64,000 nt of DNA from Falsiroseomonas bella (GCF_003173615.1 NZ_QGNA01000002.1:124001-188000), one strand, 5' to 3'. Positions 53,580 to 63,187 are shown, counted from the first letter of the stretch. The notes: generated by a model from the sequence alone, not told the origin. Translations and numbers: made by a program.

Positions 53580-54548
53580 ATGAAGCTCAGGAGCCTTGCC
53601 GCCGCGCTGCTCGGCCTTGTGGTCGCTGTGCCGGCGTTTGCGCAGGACCGCTTCCCGACGCGTCCGGTGCGCTTCGTGGTGCCCTTCGCGGCCGGCGGGC
53701 CGAGCGACATCGTCGCCCGCCTGCTGGCGCCGCACATGCAGAACACGCTCGGCCAGCCGGTGGTGGTGGACAACCGCGTCGGCGCCGGCGGCGTGACCGG
53801 CGTGGACGTTGTCGCGAAGGCGGCACCGGATGGCTATGTGTTCGGCATCGGCAGCGCGGGGGCCCTTGCGATCTCGCCGAATCTCGGCCGCGGCACGCCC
53901 TACAACCCGCTGCAGGATCTCGCGCCTGTCACGCTGGGCGTGCTGGTGCCGGAGCCGGTGGTGGTGCCGGCGGTGTCGCCCTATCGCACGCTGCAGGACC
54001 TGATCGCCGATGCGCGCGCGCGTCCGGGGGCGCTCAACTTCGGCTCCACCGGCAACGGATCCATGCCGCATCTGGCGGCCGAGCAGCTGCGCGCTTCGGC
54101 TGGCCTCGACATGGTGCAGATCGCGTACAACAGCGGCGGGCAACTCTCCACCGCGATCCTGCGCAACGAGGTGCAGCTTGGATTCGCCGACCTGCCCGTG
54201 CTGCTGCCGCATATCAGCGCGGGCACCATGCGTGCGCTCGCGGTCGGTACGCCCCAGCGAGTGAGCTGGCTGCCGGATGTGCCGACCTTCCGCGAGCTCG
54301 GCCATCCTGGCGTCGACGCGAACAACTGGCACGGCCTTGTCGCGCCGGCGCGTACCGAGCCGCAGGCGCTGGCCGCGATCCGGCGCGCCGCCATCGCCGC
54401 GCTGCAGGATCCCGAGATCCGCGCGAAGCTGAACCAGCAGGGAGCGATCCCTGGCGGCAACAGCCCGGAGGAATTCGGCGCCTTCATACGTAGTGAGCTC
54501 GAGAAGTGGGGCGAGGTCATCCGGCGGAACAACATCCGGGCGGATTGA
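53580..54548 (+). CDS. Bug-family (TctC-like) solute receptor
   Basis: A 322-residue periplasmic receptor. Signal peptide to about residue 22 ('AVPAFAQ'); then 'FPTRPVRFVVPFAAGGPSDI', 'GQPVVVDNRVGAGG' and 'NFGSTGNGSMPHLAAE'. Closely related in layout to the receptor at 49251 and to the next gene. GGAGG six bases upstream of ATG 53580. Ligand unknown; a carboxylic acid from the local catabolic pathway is likely. Confidence 0.93.
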   Translation: MKLRSLAAALLGLVVAVPAFAQDRFPTRPVRFVVPFAAGGPSDIVARLLAPHMQNTLGQPVVVDNRVGAGGVTGVDVVAKAAPDGYVFGIGSAGALAISPNLGRGTPYNPLQDLAPVTLGVLVPEPVVVPAVSPYRTLQDLIADARARPGALNFGSTGNGSMPHLAAEQLRASAGLDMVQIAYNSGGQLSTAILRNEVQLGFADLPVLLPHISAGTMRALAVGTPQRVSWLPDVPTFRELGHPGVDANNWHGLVAPARTEPQALAAIRRAAIAALQDPEIRAKLNQQGAIPGGNSPEEFGAFIRSELEKWGEVIRRNNIRAD

Positions 54549-54561
54549 GGAGGAACACATC

Positions 54562-55544
54562 ATGCGTCGTCGCCAAGCCCTGACCCTCGCGGCCCTGCTG
54601 CCGCTGCCGCTGCCGCGCCTCGCCCGCGCCCAGTCCGCCGATTTCCCGACGCGCGCGATGCGCTTGGTCATCCCCTTCACCGCGGGGGGCAGCAACGACA
54701 TCGTCGGGCGCCTGCTCGCGGAGGACATGGCGGCGCGACTCGGCCATCCCATCGTCATCGAGAATCGCGGCGGCGCGGGCGGCGTGCTCGGCACCGACCT
54801 CGTCGCGAAGGCGCAGCCGGATGGCTACACGATGCTACTCGCCGGCAGCGGCAGCTTCCTGATCTCCTCCCTCGTGCAGCCGCGCCTGCCCTACGACCCC
54901 GAGAAGGACTTCGCGCCCATCGGGTATATCGGCGCCGCGCCGAACGTGATCTGCGTGAATCCGGGCGTGAACGCCCGCGACCTGCGCGGGCTTCAGGCGG
55001 CGGCGAAGGCGTCGCCGACGCCGATGCGCTACGGCTCGCCGGGCGTCGGCACCACCGGCCATGCGCTGGGCGCGATGATCGGCGTGGTGCTGGGCGTGGA
55101 GCTGGAACCGGTGCATTACCGCGGCACCGGGCCTGCGCTGACCGATGTGCTGGCCGGGCGGCTGGAGATCATCACCAACGCCTCCGCGCCGCTGCAGCCG
55201 CATATCGCATCGGGACGGCTGCGCGCGCTGGCGATCGCGGGCAAGACGCGCAGCGCCGCGCTGCCGGATGTGCCGACCAGCGTGGAGCAGGGCTTTCCCG
55301 AGCTCGACAGCGCGACCTGGTATGCGCTGCTCGGCCCGGCAGGCACGCCGCCCGAGCGGATCGCCACGCTGCATCGCGCGCTGAACGCGACGCTCGCCGA
55401 CCCGCCATCCGCCGCAAGCTGGTGGAGAACGGCGTGGACGAGATCGCGCCGAGCGCAACGCCGGCCGATCTCGCGGCGCTGCTGGTTGAGGAGCGGACCC
55501 GCTGGCGGCGCGTGGTGGACCGCGCGAATCTTCGCGTCGAATAG
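54562..55544 (+). pseudogene. Bug-family (TctC-like) solute receptor, frameshifted near the 3' end
   Basis: A periplasmic receptor with a signal peptide ('LTLAALLPLPLPRLARAQ') and 'FPTRAMRLVIPFTAGGSNDIVGR'. The frame is normal to 'TLADP' (about 280 codons). After GACCCG at 55399-55404 one G appears lost. The other frame then continues the family end (A-I-R-R-K-L-V-E-N-G...) to TAG at 55542-55544, giving a 327-residue protein once corrected. Uncorrected, the first frame runs on into the enoyl-CoA hydratase as a false 600-residue fusion. Either a real single-base deletion or a sequencing error. Confidence 0.87.
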
Positions 55545-55554
55545 GGGCTGCGCC

Positions 55555-56343
55555 ATGACGGAACGAACCGCCATCGCCTATGCGGTGGAGGAGGGGATCG
55601 CCACGCTCCGCATCGACCGGCCGGAGCGGCGGAATGCGATCGACGATGCGACGCGCGGCGAGATGATCGCCGCGCTGGAGGATGCGGCGGGCGATGCGGC
55701 GGTGCGGGCTTTGATCGTCACCGGCACCGGCAGCGCCTTCTGCGCCGGCGGCGATGTGCGCGGCATGCAGCAGCGGCTGTCCGCGCCGGCCGAGGAGGTC
55801 GCCTTCAATGGCTGGCGCCGCCAGGGCCGCACGCATCGCGCCGTCGCACTGCTGCATGGCTTCCCGAAGCCCACCATCGCAGCGGTGAACGGCGCCGCGG
55901 CGGGGCTCGGTTGCGATGTTGCGCTCGCCTGCGACTTCGTCATGGCAGCGGAGAGCGCCCATTTCACCATGAGCTTCGTCGCCCGCGGCCTGATCCCGGA
56001 TGGCGGCGGCATGTATTTCCTGCCGCGTCGCGTCGGCCTGGCGCGCGCCAAGGAACTGGTGTTCAGCGGCCGCCGCGTCGGCGCCGCGGAGGCGCTGGCG
56101 ATCAACATGATCGAGCGCGTGGTGCCCGATGCCGAGTTGCTGCAGTCCGCCACGGCCTGGGCGAAGCAGCTTTCCGCCGGCTCGCCGGCGGCGCTGGCGC
56201 TGGCGAAGTCGGTGCTCGATCGCTCGCTGGAGATGAGCTTCGAGGCCGTGCTGGCCGAAGGCGCGAAGGCGCAGGCCATGTGCTACACCACCGGCGAGCA
56301 CCGCGCCTCCGTCGCCGGCTTCCTGGAGAAGTCGAAGCGATGA
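55555..56343 (+). CDS. Enoyl-CoA hydratase/isomerase family protein
   Basis: A 262-residue crotonase-fold enzyme. 'GTGSAFCAGGDVRGM' and 'AAVNGAAAGLGCDVALACD' give the oxyanion hole; 'FVARGLIPDGGGMYFLPRRVG' holds the acidic residue at the second catalytic position (Asp, as in many PaaG-like enzymes). The start ATG 55555 lies ten bases after the receptor's corrected stop. Overlaps the acyl-CoA synthetase (ATGA). It likely hydrates or isomerises the CoA-activated product of the local pathway. Confidence 0.9.
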   Translation: MTERTAIAYAVEEGIATLRIDRPERRNAIDDATRGEMIAALEDAAGDAAVRALIVTGTGSAFCAGGDVRGMQQRLSAPAEEVAFNGWRRQGRTHRAVALLHGFPKPTIAAVNGAAAGLGCDVALACDFVMAAESAHFTMSFVARGLIPDGGGMYFLPRRVGLARAKELVFSGRRVGAAEALAINMIERVVPDAELLQSATAWAKQLSAGSPAALALAKSVLDRSLEMSFEAVLAEGAKAQAMCYTTGEHRASVAGFLEKSKR

Positions 56344-58391
56344 GCGGCCTCGAGCGGCTGCTGCGGCCGCGCAGCGTCGCGATCATCGGCGCCTCCGCCG
56401 ATGTCAGCAAGACCACGGGGCGGCCTGTCGGCTACCTGCAGCGCCACGGCTTCGGTGGCGAGATCTGGCCCGTCAATCCGCGCGTCGCGGAGATCAGCGG
56501 TCTGCGCTGCCATCCCGATGTGGCGAGCCTGCCAGCGGCGCCGGATGTCGGCATCGTGCTACTCGGTGCCGATCGCGCCGAGGATGCGGTGCGTGTGCTG
56601 GCGACGCGCGGCACGGCGGCGGCGATCGTTCTGGCCGGCGGCTTCGCTGAGAGCGGCGGGCAGGGCGGCGAGCGCCAGGCGCGGCTGAAGGCGGCGGCGG
56701 GCGGGATGCGCCTGCTGGGGCCGAACACCATCGGCCTCGTCAACCTCACCGACCGCATCGTGCTCTCTGCCTCCGGCGCGCTGGAGATGGAGGAATTCTT
56801 CGCGGGGCGGATCGCGCTGGTCTCGCAATCCGGCGGCATCCTCGGCGCCGTGCTCTCGCGCGGCGCGGCGCAGGGCATCGGCTTCTCCAGCCTGGTCGCC
56901 ACCGGCAACGAGGCCGACCTGGACGTGGCGGACCTTGTCGATCACCTGGCCGAGGATGCGGCGACGGATGTGATCGCGCTGTATGTCGAGGGGCTGCGTC
57001 GCCCCGACGCCTTTCGGGCCGCGGCACGCAAGGCGCATGCGGCGGGCAAGCGCATCGTCGCTTTCAAGGTCGGGCGCTCGGAGGCCGGTGCGCAGGCCGC
57101 GATCTCGCACACGGGCGCGCTGGCCGGCGCCGACCGGCTCTATGACGCGCTGTTCCGCCAGCTTGGCATCCTGCGTGCGGATCGCTTCTCCGACCTGCTC
57201 GACATCGCGGCGGCCTTGGCGACGCGCCGCGTGGCGCGCGGGCGTCGCGTCGCGGTGCTGACCTCCACTGGCGGTGCCGGCGCCCTGCTGGCCGATAGCT
57301 TCGGCCTGGCCGGCTTCAGCCTGCCACCGCCGGATGCCGCGACGGCGGACCGCCTGGCGCAGCTCACCGGCGAAGCTGCGGTGGCGAACCCGCTCGATCT
57401 GACGCTCGCCGGCTTGAAGCCGGAGGTGATGAACGGCGCCATCGCGGCGCTGCTGGAAAGTCCGGGCTATGACGCGCTGGCCGTGGTGGTCGGCTCCTCC
57501 GCGCTGGCAAAGCCGCGGCTCGCGGCGGATGCGATCGCGGCGGGCCAGGCGATCAGCGACAAGCCGGTGATCGCCTATCTCAGCCCGCATGCGCCGCAGA
57601 TCGGCGCGGCCCTGCAACGCCAGGGCATCCCGGCCGCGAGCGCGCCGGAAGCGGTCGCCACGATGCTGTCGGCCCTCGCCACGGCGCCGGTCCATGCGCT
57701 CGTACCGAGCCCGGCGGCGGGTGTGCAGGCTGTGCCCTCCGGCCCGATGGACGAGGCGGAGAGCAAGGCGCTGTTCGCACGCTTCGGCATTGCGCCGGTG
57801 CGCGAGGTGGTTTGCGCGACGCCCGAGGACGCGCAGGCCGCCGCCGCGGGCCTCGGCGGCACCGTGGTGCTGAAGGCCCTGTCGAAGCATCTTGCGCACA
57901 AGAGCGACGTCGGCGGCGTGCGCATAGGCGTGCCTGCGCAGGATGTCGCGGCGGAAGGCGCTGCGATGCTGGCGCGCGTGGCGGCCGCCACCGGCCGCGC
58001 CCCGGAGGGGCTGCTGGTGCAGGAACAGCTGCGCGAAGGCGTGGAGATGATCCTCGGCCTGCAGCGCGACCCGCATCTCGGCACGGCGATCCTGCTCGGC
58101 ATGGGCGGCGTCGCGGCGGAGCTGTTCGGCGACACGGCGCTGCGCCTGCTGCCGATCGGCCGCGCCGCTGCCGAAGGCATGCTCGACGAGTTGCGCGGCG
58201 CGGGGCTGCTGCGCGGCTATCGCGGCCGGCCTCGCGCCGACGTGGCGGCGCTGCTCGACGCCGTGCTGGCCTTCGCCCGCATGGGCGAGGCACTGGGCGC
58301 GCGCCTTGAGACGGCGGAGATCAACCCGCTTTTCGTGTTGCCCGAGGGCGAGGGCGTGCGCGCGGCGGACGCGCTGGCGATTCTCGCGTAG
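56340..58391 (+). CDS. NDP-forming acyl-CoA synthetase (fused alpha-beta)
   Basis: A 683-residue single-chain acyl-CoA synthetase. N-terminal CoA-binding domain ('SVAIIGASAD' and 'PVNPRVAEISG'), a succinyl-CoA-ligase-like middle with the phospho-His in 'AISHTGALAGAD', and a C-terminal ATP-grasp ('VVLKALSKHLAHKSDVGGVRIGV', 'EGVEMILGLQRDP', 'AEINPLFV'). ADP-forming members make acyl-CoA from ADP/ATP reversibly. It probably activates or releases the acid handled by the hydratase upstream (ATGA overlap). Acyl chain unknown. Confidence 0.9.
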   Translation: MSGLERLLRPRSVAIIGASADVSKTTGRPVGYLQRHGFGGEIWPVNPRVAEISGLRCHPDVASLPAAPDVGIVLLGADRAEDAVRVLATRGTAAAIVLAGGFAESGGQGGERQARLKAAAGGMRLLGPNTIGLVNLTDRIVLSASGALEMEEFFAGRIALVSQSGGILGAVLSRGAAQGIGFSSLVATGNEADLDVADLVDHLAEDAATDVIALYVEGLRRPDAFRAAARKAHAAGKRIVAFKVGRSEAGAQAAISHTGALAGADRLYDALFRQLGILRADRFSDLLDIAAALATRRVARGRRVAVLTSTGGAGALLADSFGLAGFSLPPPDAATADRLAQLTGEAAVANPLDLTLAGLKPEVMNGAIAALLESPGYDALAVVVGSSALAKPRLAADAIAAGQAISDKPVIAYLSPHAPQIGAALQRQGIPAASAPEAVATMLSALATAPVHALVPSPAAGVQAVPSGPMDEAESKALFARFGIAPVREVVCATPEDAQAAAAGLGGTVVLKALSKHLAHKSDVGGVRIGVPAQDVAAEGAAMLARVAAATGRAPEGLLVQEQLREGVEMILGLQRDPHLGTAILLGMGGVAAELFGDTALRLLPIGRAAAEGMLDELRGAGLLRGYRGRPRADVAALLDAVLAFARMGEALGARLETAEINPLFVLPEGEGVRAADALAILA

Positions 58392-58397
58392 GCGGGG

Positions 58398-58709
58398 TCA
58401 GCCCGCCGGCGAGAGTACGTGAATGACACGGCTGGCGATCATCTCCTTCACGCGCGCCGCATAGGCGGCCATGTGCGGCGCGGCGGCATGCGCCTTCAGC
58501 GCCGCGAGGCTTTCCCACTTCTCGATCACTACGAAGCTATCGGCGCCGAAGGCGGTCTGGATGGCGCCGGCGCCTTCGGCGTCCACGGCGGGGCCGTATT
58601 CGATGCAGCCTTGCTCGGCATGAACGGCCGGCATGTTCGCGCGGAACTCGCGCAGCACCGCCTCGCGCATGCCGGGCTTGGTGGTGATCACCGCGATGAC
58701 GTGGATCAT
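58398..58709 (-). CDS. Antibiotic-biosynthesis-monooxygenase (ABM) domain protein
   Basis: A 103-residue ferredoxin-like protein of the YgiN/ABM type: 'VIAVITTKPGMREAVLREF', 'EQGCIEYGPAVD' and 'EKWESLAALKAHAAAPHM'. Such proteins are quinone or catechol monooxygenases or heme degraders, and many are unassigned. It converges on the acyl-CoA synthetase, six bases apart, and shares the 84-bp region 58710-58793 with the aminotransferase gene. Start at ATG 58709. Confidence 0.9.
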   Translation of the reverse strand: MIHVIAVITTKPGMREAVLREFRANMPAVHAEQGCIEYGPAVDAEGAGAIQTAFGADSFVVIEKWESLAALKAHAAAPHMAAYAARVKEMIASRVIHVLSPAG

Positions 58710-58793
58710 GGGCCGTGCGTTCCGTGCTGTGCCGGGATTGACGTGCTTCTCCGCCGTTCCCCAAGCTCGGCGCGACAAAGGGGGGAAAGGCCG

Positions 58794-60113
58794 ATGCAGG
58801 ATCCGGCCCAGCGTTTCGCAGCGTCGCGCGCCTGGCATGAGCGCGCAAGCCGGGTGCTGGCCGGCGGCGTCTCCTCGCAGTTCCGCGCCTTCGGCGTGTT
58901 CCACCCGATGCATTATGTGCGTGCCGAGGGCGCGCGCATCTGGGACGCGGACGGCAACGAATTGCTGGACTACACCCTCGCGCAGGGGCCTTGCATCCTT
59001 GGCCAGTCGCATCCCGAGCTCGTCGCGCGGGTGCAGCGGGCGGTGGCGCGGGCGCAACTCTTCGCCGGCCAGCACGAGGAGGAGGTGCTGCTGGCGGAGG
59101 CGCTGCAACGCCTGATCCCGTGTGCGGAGCGCGTGCGTTTCGCCTCCTCCGGCTCGGAGGCGGCACAGGCCTGCATCCGCCTTGCCCGCGCCGTCACGGG
59201 GCGCCAGCGCATCCTGAAGTTCGACGGGCACTACCATGGCTGGCTCGACAGCGTGGCGTTCAACGTCGCGCCGCCGGGCAATGCCGCCGGCGACGCGCCG
59301 GTGCCGTGGTGCGCCGGCGTCGCGGAGAGTGCCGCGGCGGATGTGGTCTGCCTGCCCTGGAACGACCTGGATGCGGTGCGCCAAGTCATGGCGCGGCAGG
59401 GCGCCGAGATCGCCGCGATCATCACGGAGCCGGTGATGTGCAACCAGGGCTGCATCGAGCCGGTGCCAGGCTTCCTGCAGGGCCTGCGCGAGATCTGCGA
59501 CGCGCATGGCGCCGCGCTGATCTTCGACGAGATCATCACCGGCTTCCGGTTGGGCCTGGGCGGCGCGCAGGCGCATTACGGCGTCACGCCAGACCTCGCG
59601 CTGTTCGGCAAGGCGCTCGGCTCCGGCTTTCCGCTGGCAGCCATTGTCGGGCGGCAGCGCTGGATGGCGCCGCTGGAAGCGGGCGCGGCCTATCACGCCG
59701 GCACGATGAACGGGAACAACGCCTGCGTCGCGGCGGGCCTCGCCACGGTGGAGTTGCTGGCGCGCGAGGAGGGCGCCGCTCTCCGCCACATCGCGGCGAT
59801 GGGAGCGCGGCTGCGCGACGGGCTGGCGGTGCTTGGCGTGCGGCACGGGCTGAAGCTGCGCGTGCAGGGGCCGGGGCCGATGTTCAACATGGCCTTCTCC
59901 GCGCTGCCGCGCGCCACCGAGTTCCGCCACGTCGCCGCCGACGACCGCGCTTCCTACCAAGCCTTCTGTCGCGGGATGCTGCTGGAAGGCGTACGGCTGA
60001 TCGAGCGTGGCCTCTGGTATGTCTCGGCCGCGCATACCGAGGACGATATCGCGATCACGCTGGCCGCGGCCGACCGCGTGCTGGGCCGTATCGCGGCCGG
60101 CGATCCCCCGTGA
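58794..60113 (+). CDS. Class III aminotransferase (glutamate-1-semialdehyde aminomutase-like)
   Basis: A 439-residue PLP enzyme of the omega-aminotransferase/HemL group. 'ASSGSEAAQACIRLARAVTG' with 'FDGHYHGWLD' binds the cofactor phosphate, 'IFDEIITGFRLG' holds the PLP-ring Asp and the Schiff-base lysine lies in 'LFGKALGSGFPLAAI'. The context is catabolic, so it is more likely a beta- or omega-amino-acid or diamine aminotransferase than HemL. GGGGGGAAAGG precedes ATG 58794. Confidence 0.88.
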   Translation: MQDPAQRFAASRAWHERASRVLAGGVSSQFRAFGVFHPMHYVRAEGARIWDADGNELLDYTLAQGPCILGQSHPELVARVQRAVARAQLFAGQHEEEVLLAEALQRLIPCAERVRFASSGSEAAQACIRLARAVTGRQRILKFDGHYHGWLDSVAFNVAPPGNAAGDAPVPWCAGVAESAAADVVCLPWNDLDAVRQVMARQGAEIAAIITEPVMCNQGCIEPVPGFLQGLREICDAHGAALIFDEIITGFRLGLGGAQAHYGVTPDLALFGKALGSGFPLAAIVGRQRWMAPLEAGAAYHAGTMNGNNACVAAGLATVELLAREEGAALRHIAAMGARLRDGLAVLGVRHGLKLRVQGPGPMFNMAFSALPRATEFRHVAADDRASYQAFCRGMLLEGVRLIERGLWYVSAAHTEDDIAITLAAADRVLGRIAAGDPP

Positions 60114-60129
60114 TCGCGGCCGTCGGCGC

Positions 60130-62112
60130 TCACGCCGGCGTGAATCCGATCGCCGTCAACCTTGCGCGCGTGGCCGGTGCATGCAGTTCTGCCAGGAAGG
60201 CCGCGACCGCCGGCCGCGCGATTCGGGCTTCCGGCACGAAGAAGTCGTAGACCTCGTCGGCCAGCGGCAGGAAGCCGAGGCCGTAGGCGCGCGCGACGGT
60301 TTCGATCGCCACGCCCCAATCGGCGCGTCCCTGCGCGACGGAGGCGGCGACGGCGTTGTGCGACTTCGGCTGGTTCGCGTAGCCTGCGGGCTTCGCGCCG
60401 CCGAGCAGTCCATCCAGCAGGATGCGCGTGCCCGATCCGGCATTGCGGTTGACGAGCAGGCAATCGGAATCGGCCGCGGCGCGACGCACCGCCTCCTTCC
60501 CCTCCAGGCCTTCGAAGCGCGCGTCGCCGGGGCGGAACACCACGCCCTGCAGCCTCCGCCAACCCGGCACGAGACGAATCCCCGGCGCGAGGAAGGGCGT
60601 GTTGTAGGCGCCGCTTTTCGGATCGAGCAGATGCGCGGGCGCCAGGTCGCATTCGCCTCGCTTCGCTGCCGCAAGCCCGCCCAGGCTGCCCACCGCCAGG
60701 GTGCGCGCGCGGATGCCCTGGGCAGCCAGCGCCTCGAGCACCGCATCCAGCCCCACGCAGTGGCTGCCGATGATGACGAGGTCGGGCGGTCGCGCCGCGC
60801 CGCCGATCAGCCGCACCTGGACCGTGGCGCCGGCCTCCGCGCCCTGGTCGAGCGCCGGGATCGCGAAGAAGCCGTCCGCCTGCGAGAAGGCGGTGACGCT
60901 GCCGGAGCCCTTGCCGAGGGGCCAGGCGATCAGGCCCGCGCCATCCGCCGCTTCGGCGAGCGAGACCATGACGTATTCGGTGCGGCCAAGCTCGCTCGGC
61001 AGCCGCACGGCGAGCCGCGCGGCTTGCTCCGTCTCGGCGCGTGGTGGCAGGCCGGCCATGGCGCGCAGCAGCGGCACGGCGAATTCGTGGAAGGTGAAGA
61101 CGGCGCTGGTCGGAAAGCCCGGCAGCACGATCACCGGCACGCCGCCGGCCGAGGCGACGCAGAGCGGCTTGCCCGGCTTCAGCGCCACGCCATGCACCAG
61201 GATGCCCGGCTCGCCGAGGCGCGAGAGGATGCGGTGCGAGACGTCGCCCGCGCCCTTGCTGGTGCCGCCGGACATCACGACCATGTCGGCGTGCGCGAGC
61301 GCCTGCCGCACGGCGGCTTCCAGCGCGGCCTCGTCGTCGCGCAGGATGCCCATTAGGATCGGATCGCCGCCATTCTCCGCGATGGCGGCGGCGAGGATGG
61401 CGGCGTTGCTGTCGGCGACGCCGCCGGGCGGCAGGGCCGTGCCGGGCGGCGCCAGCTCGTCGCCGGTGGAGATCACCGCGACGCGCGGGCGGCGCACCAC
61501 CGGCACCTCCGCATGGCCGGCGGCGGCGAGCATGCCGATCTCGCGGCTGGTCACGACGGCCCCGGCGCGCAGCAGCGCCTCGCCGCGCGCGATGTCGCTG
61601 CCGGCGAAGCCGATGAAGCCGCCCGGCGCGGCGGCACGCTTCAGCAATATGGCGGGCGTGGCGGGATCGCTTTCGTCCAGCTCGGTGTGCTCGATCATCA
61701 CCACCGCATCGGCGCCGCGCGGGATCATGCCGCCGGTGGCGATGGCCGTGGCGGTGCCGGGCGCCAGGGCGATCGCGGGCGCGACGCCGCAGGCCAGCAC
61801 CTCCGCGTTCAGCACCAGGCGGCGCGGCGTCGCCTCGCTCGCGTCTACCGTGTCGGCGGCGCGCACCGCGAAGCCGTCGACGGCCGATCGGTCGAAGGGG
61901 GGCGCGTCGCAGGCGGCGGCGATCGGCTCCGCCACCACGCGGCCGAGCGCGGCTGCGAGCGTCACCGTCTCGGCGGGCATCCGCGCGAAGGGGAAGGACG
62001 CGCGCATCCGCCGCATTGCCTCTTCCGCGGTGACGACCTGCAGGAACTGTTCCTGCCGCGCGGCGCGGCGGATGCGGTCGATCAGGTCGGGGCGCGGCGA
62101 GGATATTGGCAT
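60130..62112 (-). CDS. MoeA-PBP-like domain fusion (molybdopterin biosynthesis)
   Basis: A 660-residue fusion. The first about 400 residues are MoeA: 'DRSAVDGFAVRAAD', 'STGDELAPPG', 'MSGGTSKGAGDV' and 'VIVLPGFPTSAVF' for molybdate insertion into molybdopterin. The last about 230 residues are a periplasmic-binding-protein-like (LysR substrate/PF12727-type) domain, 'IIGSHCVGLDAVLEAL', 'NRNAGSGTRILLDGLLG' and 'HNAVAASVAQGRADWGV', which may sense a molybdenum ligand. Start ATG 62112 overlaps the MoeA-like stop by one base (TGATG). Acts with the upstream genes in Mo-cofactor supply. Confidence 0.9.
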   Translation of the reverse strand: MPISSPRPDLIDRIRRAARQEQFLQVVTAEEAMRRMRASFPFARMPAETVTLAAALGRVVAEPIAAACDAPPFDRSAVDGFAVRAADTVDASEATPRRLVLNAEVLACGVAPAIALAPGTATAIATGGMIPRGADAVVMIEHTELDESDPATPAILLKRAAAPGGFIGFAGSDIARGEALLRAGAVVTSREIGMLAAAGHAEVPVVRRPRVAVISTGDELAPPGTALPPGGVADSNAAILAAAIAENGGDPILMGILRDDEAALEAAVRQALAHADMVVMSGGTSKGAGDVSHRILSRLGEPGILVHGVALKPGKPLCVASAGGVPVIVLPGFPTSAVFTFHEFAVPLLRAMAGLPPRAETEQAARLAVRLPSELGRTEYVMVSLAEAADGAGLIAWPLGKGSGSVTAFSQADGFFAIPALDQGAEAGATVQVRLIGGAARPPDLVIIGSHCVGLDAVLEALAAQGIRARTLAVGSLGGLAAAKRGECDLAPAHLLDPKSGAYNTPFLAPGIRLVPGWRRLQGVVFRPGDARFEGLEGKEAVRRAAADSDCLLVNRNAGSGTRILLDGLLGGAKPAGYANQPKSHNAVAASVAQGRADWGVAIETVARAYGLGFLPLADEVYDFFVPEARIARPAVAAFLAELHAPATRARLTAIGFTPA

Positions 62113-63179
62113 CACAGGGCTTCGCAGGCGATCATGCTGCCTGCCTCGTAGCCTTCCGCGCCCGGCGGCACCACAAGCAGGGCCTCCGCCTGCGACAGGA
62201 CGCCAAGCGGCAGGGCGCCGACGGAAAGCGGCTCCACGATGGCCGGTTCGGCGAATCGCAGCGGCACGAGTTCCGCGAGGCCGATGGTCGAGGCCACCTT
62301 GCGGGCCAGCCGTGCTTCGCGCGGCGGCGGCGCCGCGGCGCCGGCAAGGTGGCGCAGCAGCGGGCGGCCGAGCAGCCACCAAGCGGCCAGCGCATCCTCC
62401 GCCCGGCCGGGCAGCAGCAGCACGGGCGCCGCGCCGATGCGGCCGATGGCGGTTGCCATGCCTGGCCGCGCGGCAAGTCCATGTGCCATCAGCGTGCCCG
62501 CGGCAGCGAGGGCACGCGGCGCGGGGTCTTCGGATGATTCGCCCGTGCCGCCGACGACGAGGATCGCGTCGCCCCCGGCATCCCGCAGGGCATCGGGCGC
62601 GGCGTCGTCCAAGGTGATTTCCGCGCCCTCGATCCCGGCGAGTGCGGCCAGCATCGGCGCGAGGCCGGTGCCGCAATCGAGCAGCGTGACGCGCGGAACG
62701 CGCACCGCGACCTCGGCGATGCCTGCGGCCAGCAGGGAAGGGATGTCCAGCGCCCGCAGCCGCCGTCCCGCCTGGGCGACCGGCGCCAAAGCCGGAAAAT
62801 CCTCGCCGGCGCGACGGATGTTGTCGCCGGGTGCTGCGGCCTGCAGCGCCTGCGGCAAGGGGTGTTCCTCCAGGTCGAAGGGGCCGAGCAGCGCGTCCGT
62901 GCCCGGTGGCAGCGCTTCGCCCGCGCGCAGCAGCATCGGCGTTTCCGTCAGCGGGATCGGCCCATACGGACTGGCACCGAGCGTCGCCGCCGCCGATACC
63001 GCCCAACCCTCGCGCAGCGCGATGTCCTGCGGGGGAAAAGGGGCCGACGCCCGGAGGTCCTCGCCAATCATGCGGCCAAGCGCCGCGGCTGCCGGCAGGC
63101 GCTGCGCCGCGACTGGCACCACGCCGTCCAGCAGGGCGGCCAGCATCGCTTCGGGCGGCGTGAGGCGCGTCAGCGGCAT
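62112..63179 (-). CDS. Divergent MoeA-like molybdopterin-binding protein
   Basis: A 355-residue paralogue of MoeA with degraded signatures. The usual DGYAVR reads 'REGWAVS', the GDEL motif is gone ('CGTGLAP'), and the GGTS.GxxD motif is 'VGGTGESSEDP'. 'LLLPGRAEDAL' replaces LPGxPxSA. It may bind molybdopterin without insertase activity or act as a partner of the MoeA fusion. Co-translated with the fusion and ModE-like genes (8-base gap upstream). Confidence 0.82.
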   Translation of the reverse strand: MPLTRLTPPEAMLAALLDGVVPVAAQRLPAAAALGRMIGEDLRASAPFPPQDIALREGWAVSAAATLGASPYGPIPLTETPMLLRAGEALPPGTDALLGPFDLEEHPLPQALQAAAPGDNIRRAGEDFPALAPVAQAGRRLRALDIPSLLAAGIAEVAVRVPRVTLLDCGTGLAPMLAALAGIEGAEITLDDAAPDALRDAGGDAILVVGGTGESSEDPAPRALAAAGTLMAHGLAARPGMATAIGRIGAAPVLLLPGRAEDALAAWWLLGRPLLRHLAGAAAPPPREARLARKVASTIGLAELVPLRFAEPAIVEPLSVGALPLGVLSQAEALLVVPPGAEGYEAGSMIACEAL

Positions 63180-63187
63180 GGCGTGGC

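Noticed and set aside
54493-56343. A 616-residue receptor-hydratase fusion protein
   Set aside because: The junction segment has no similarity to either family, and a one-base correction restores two normal proteins.
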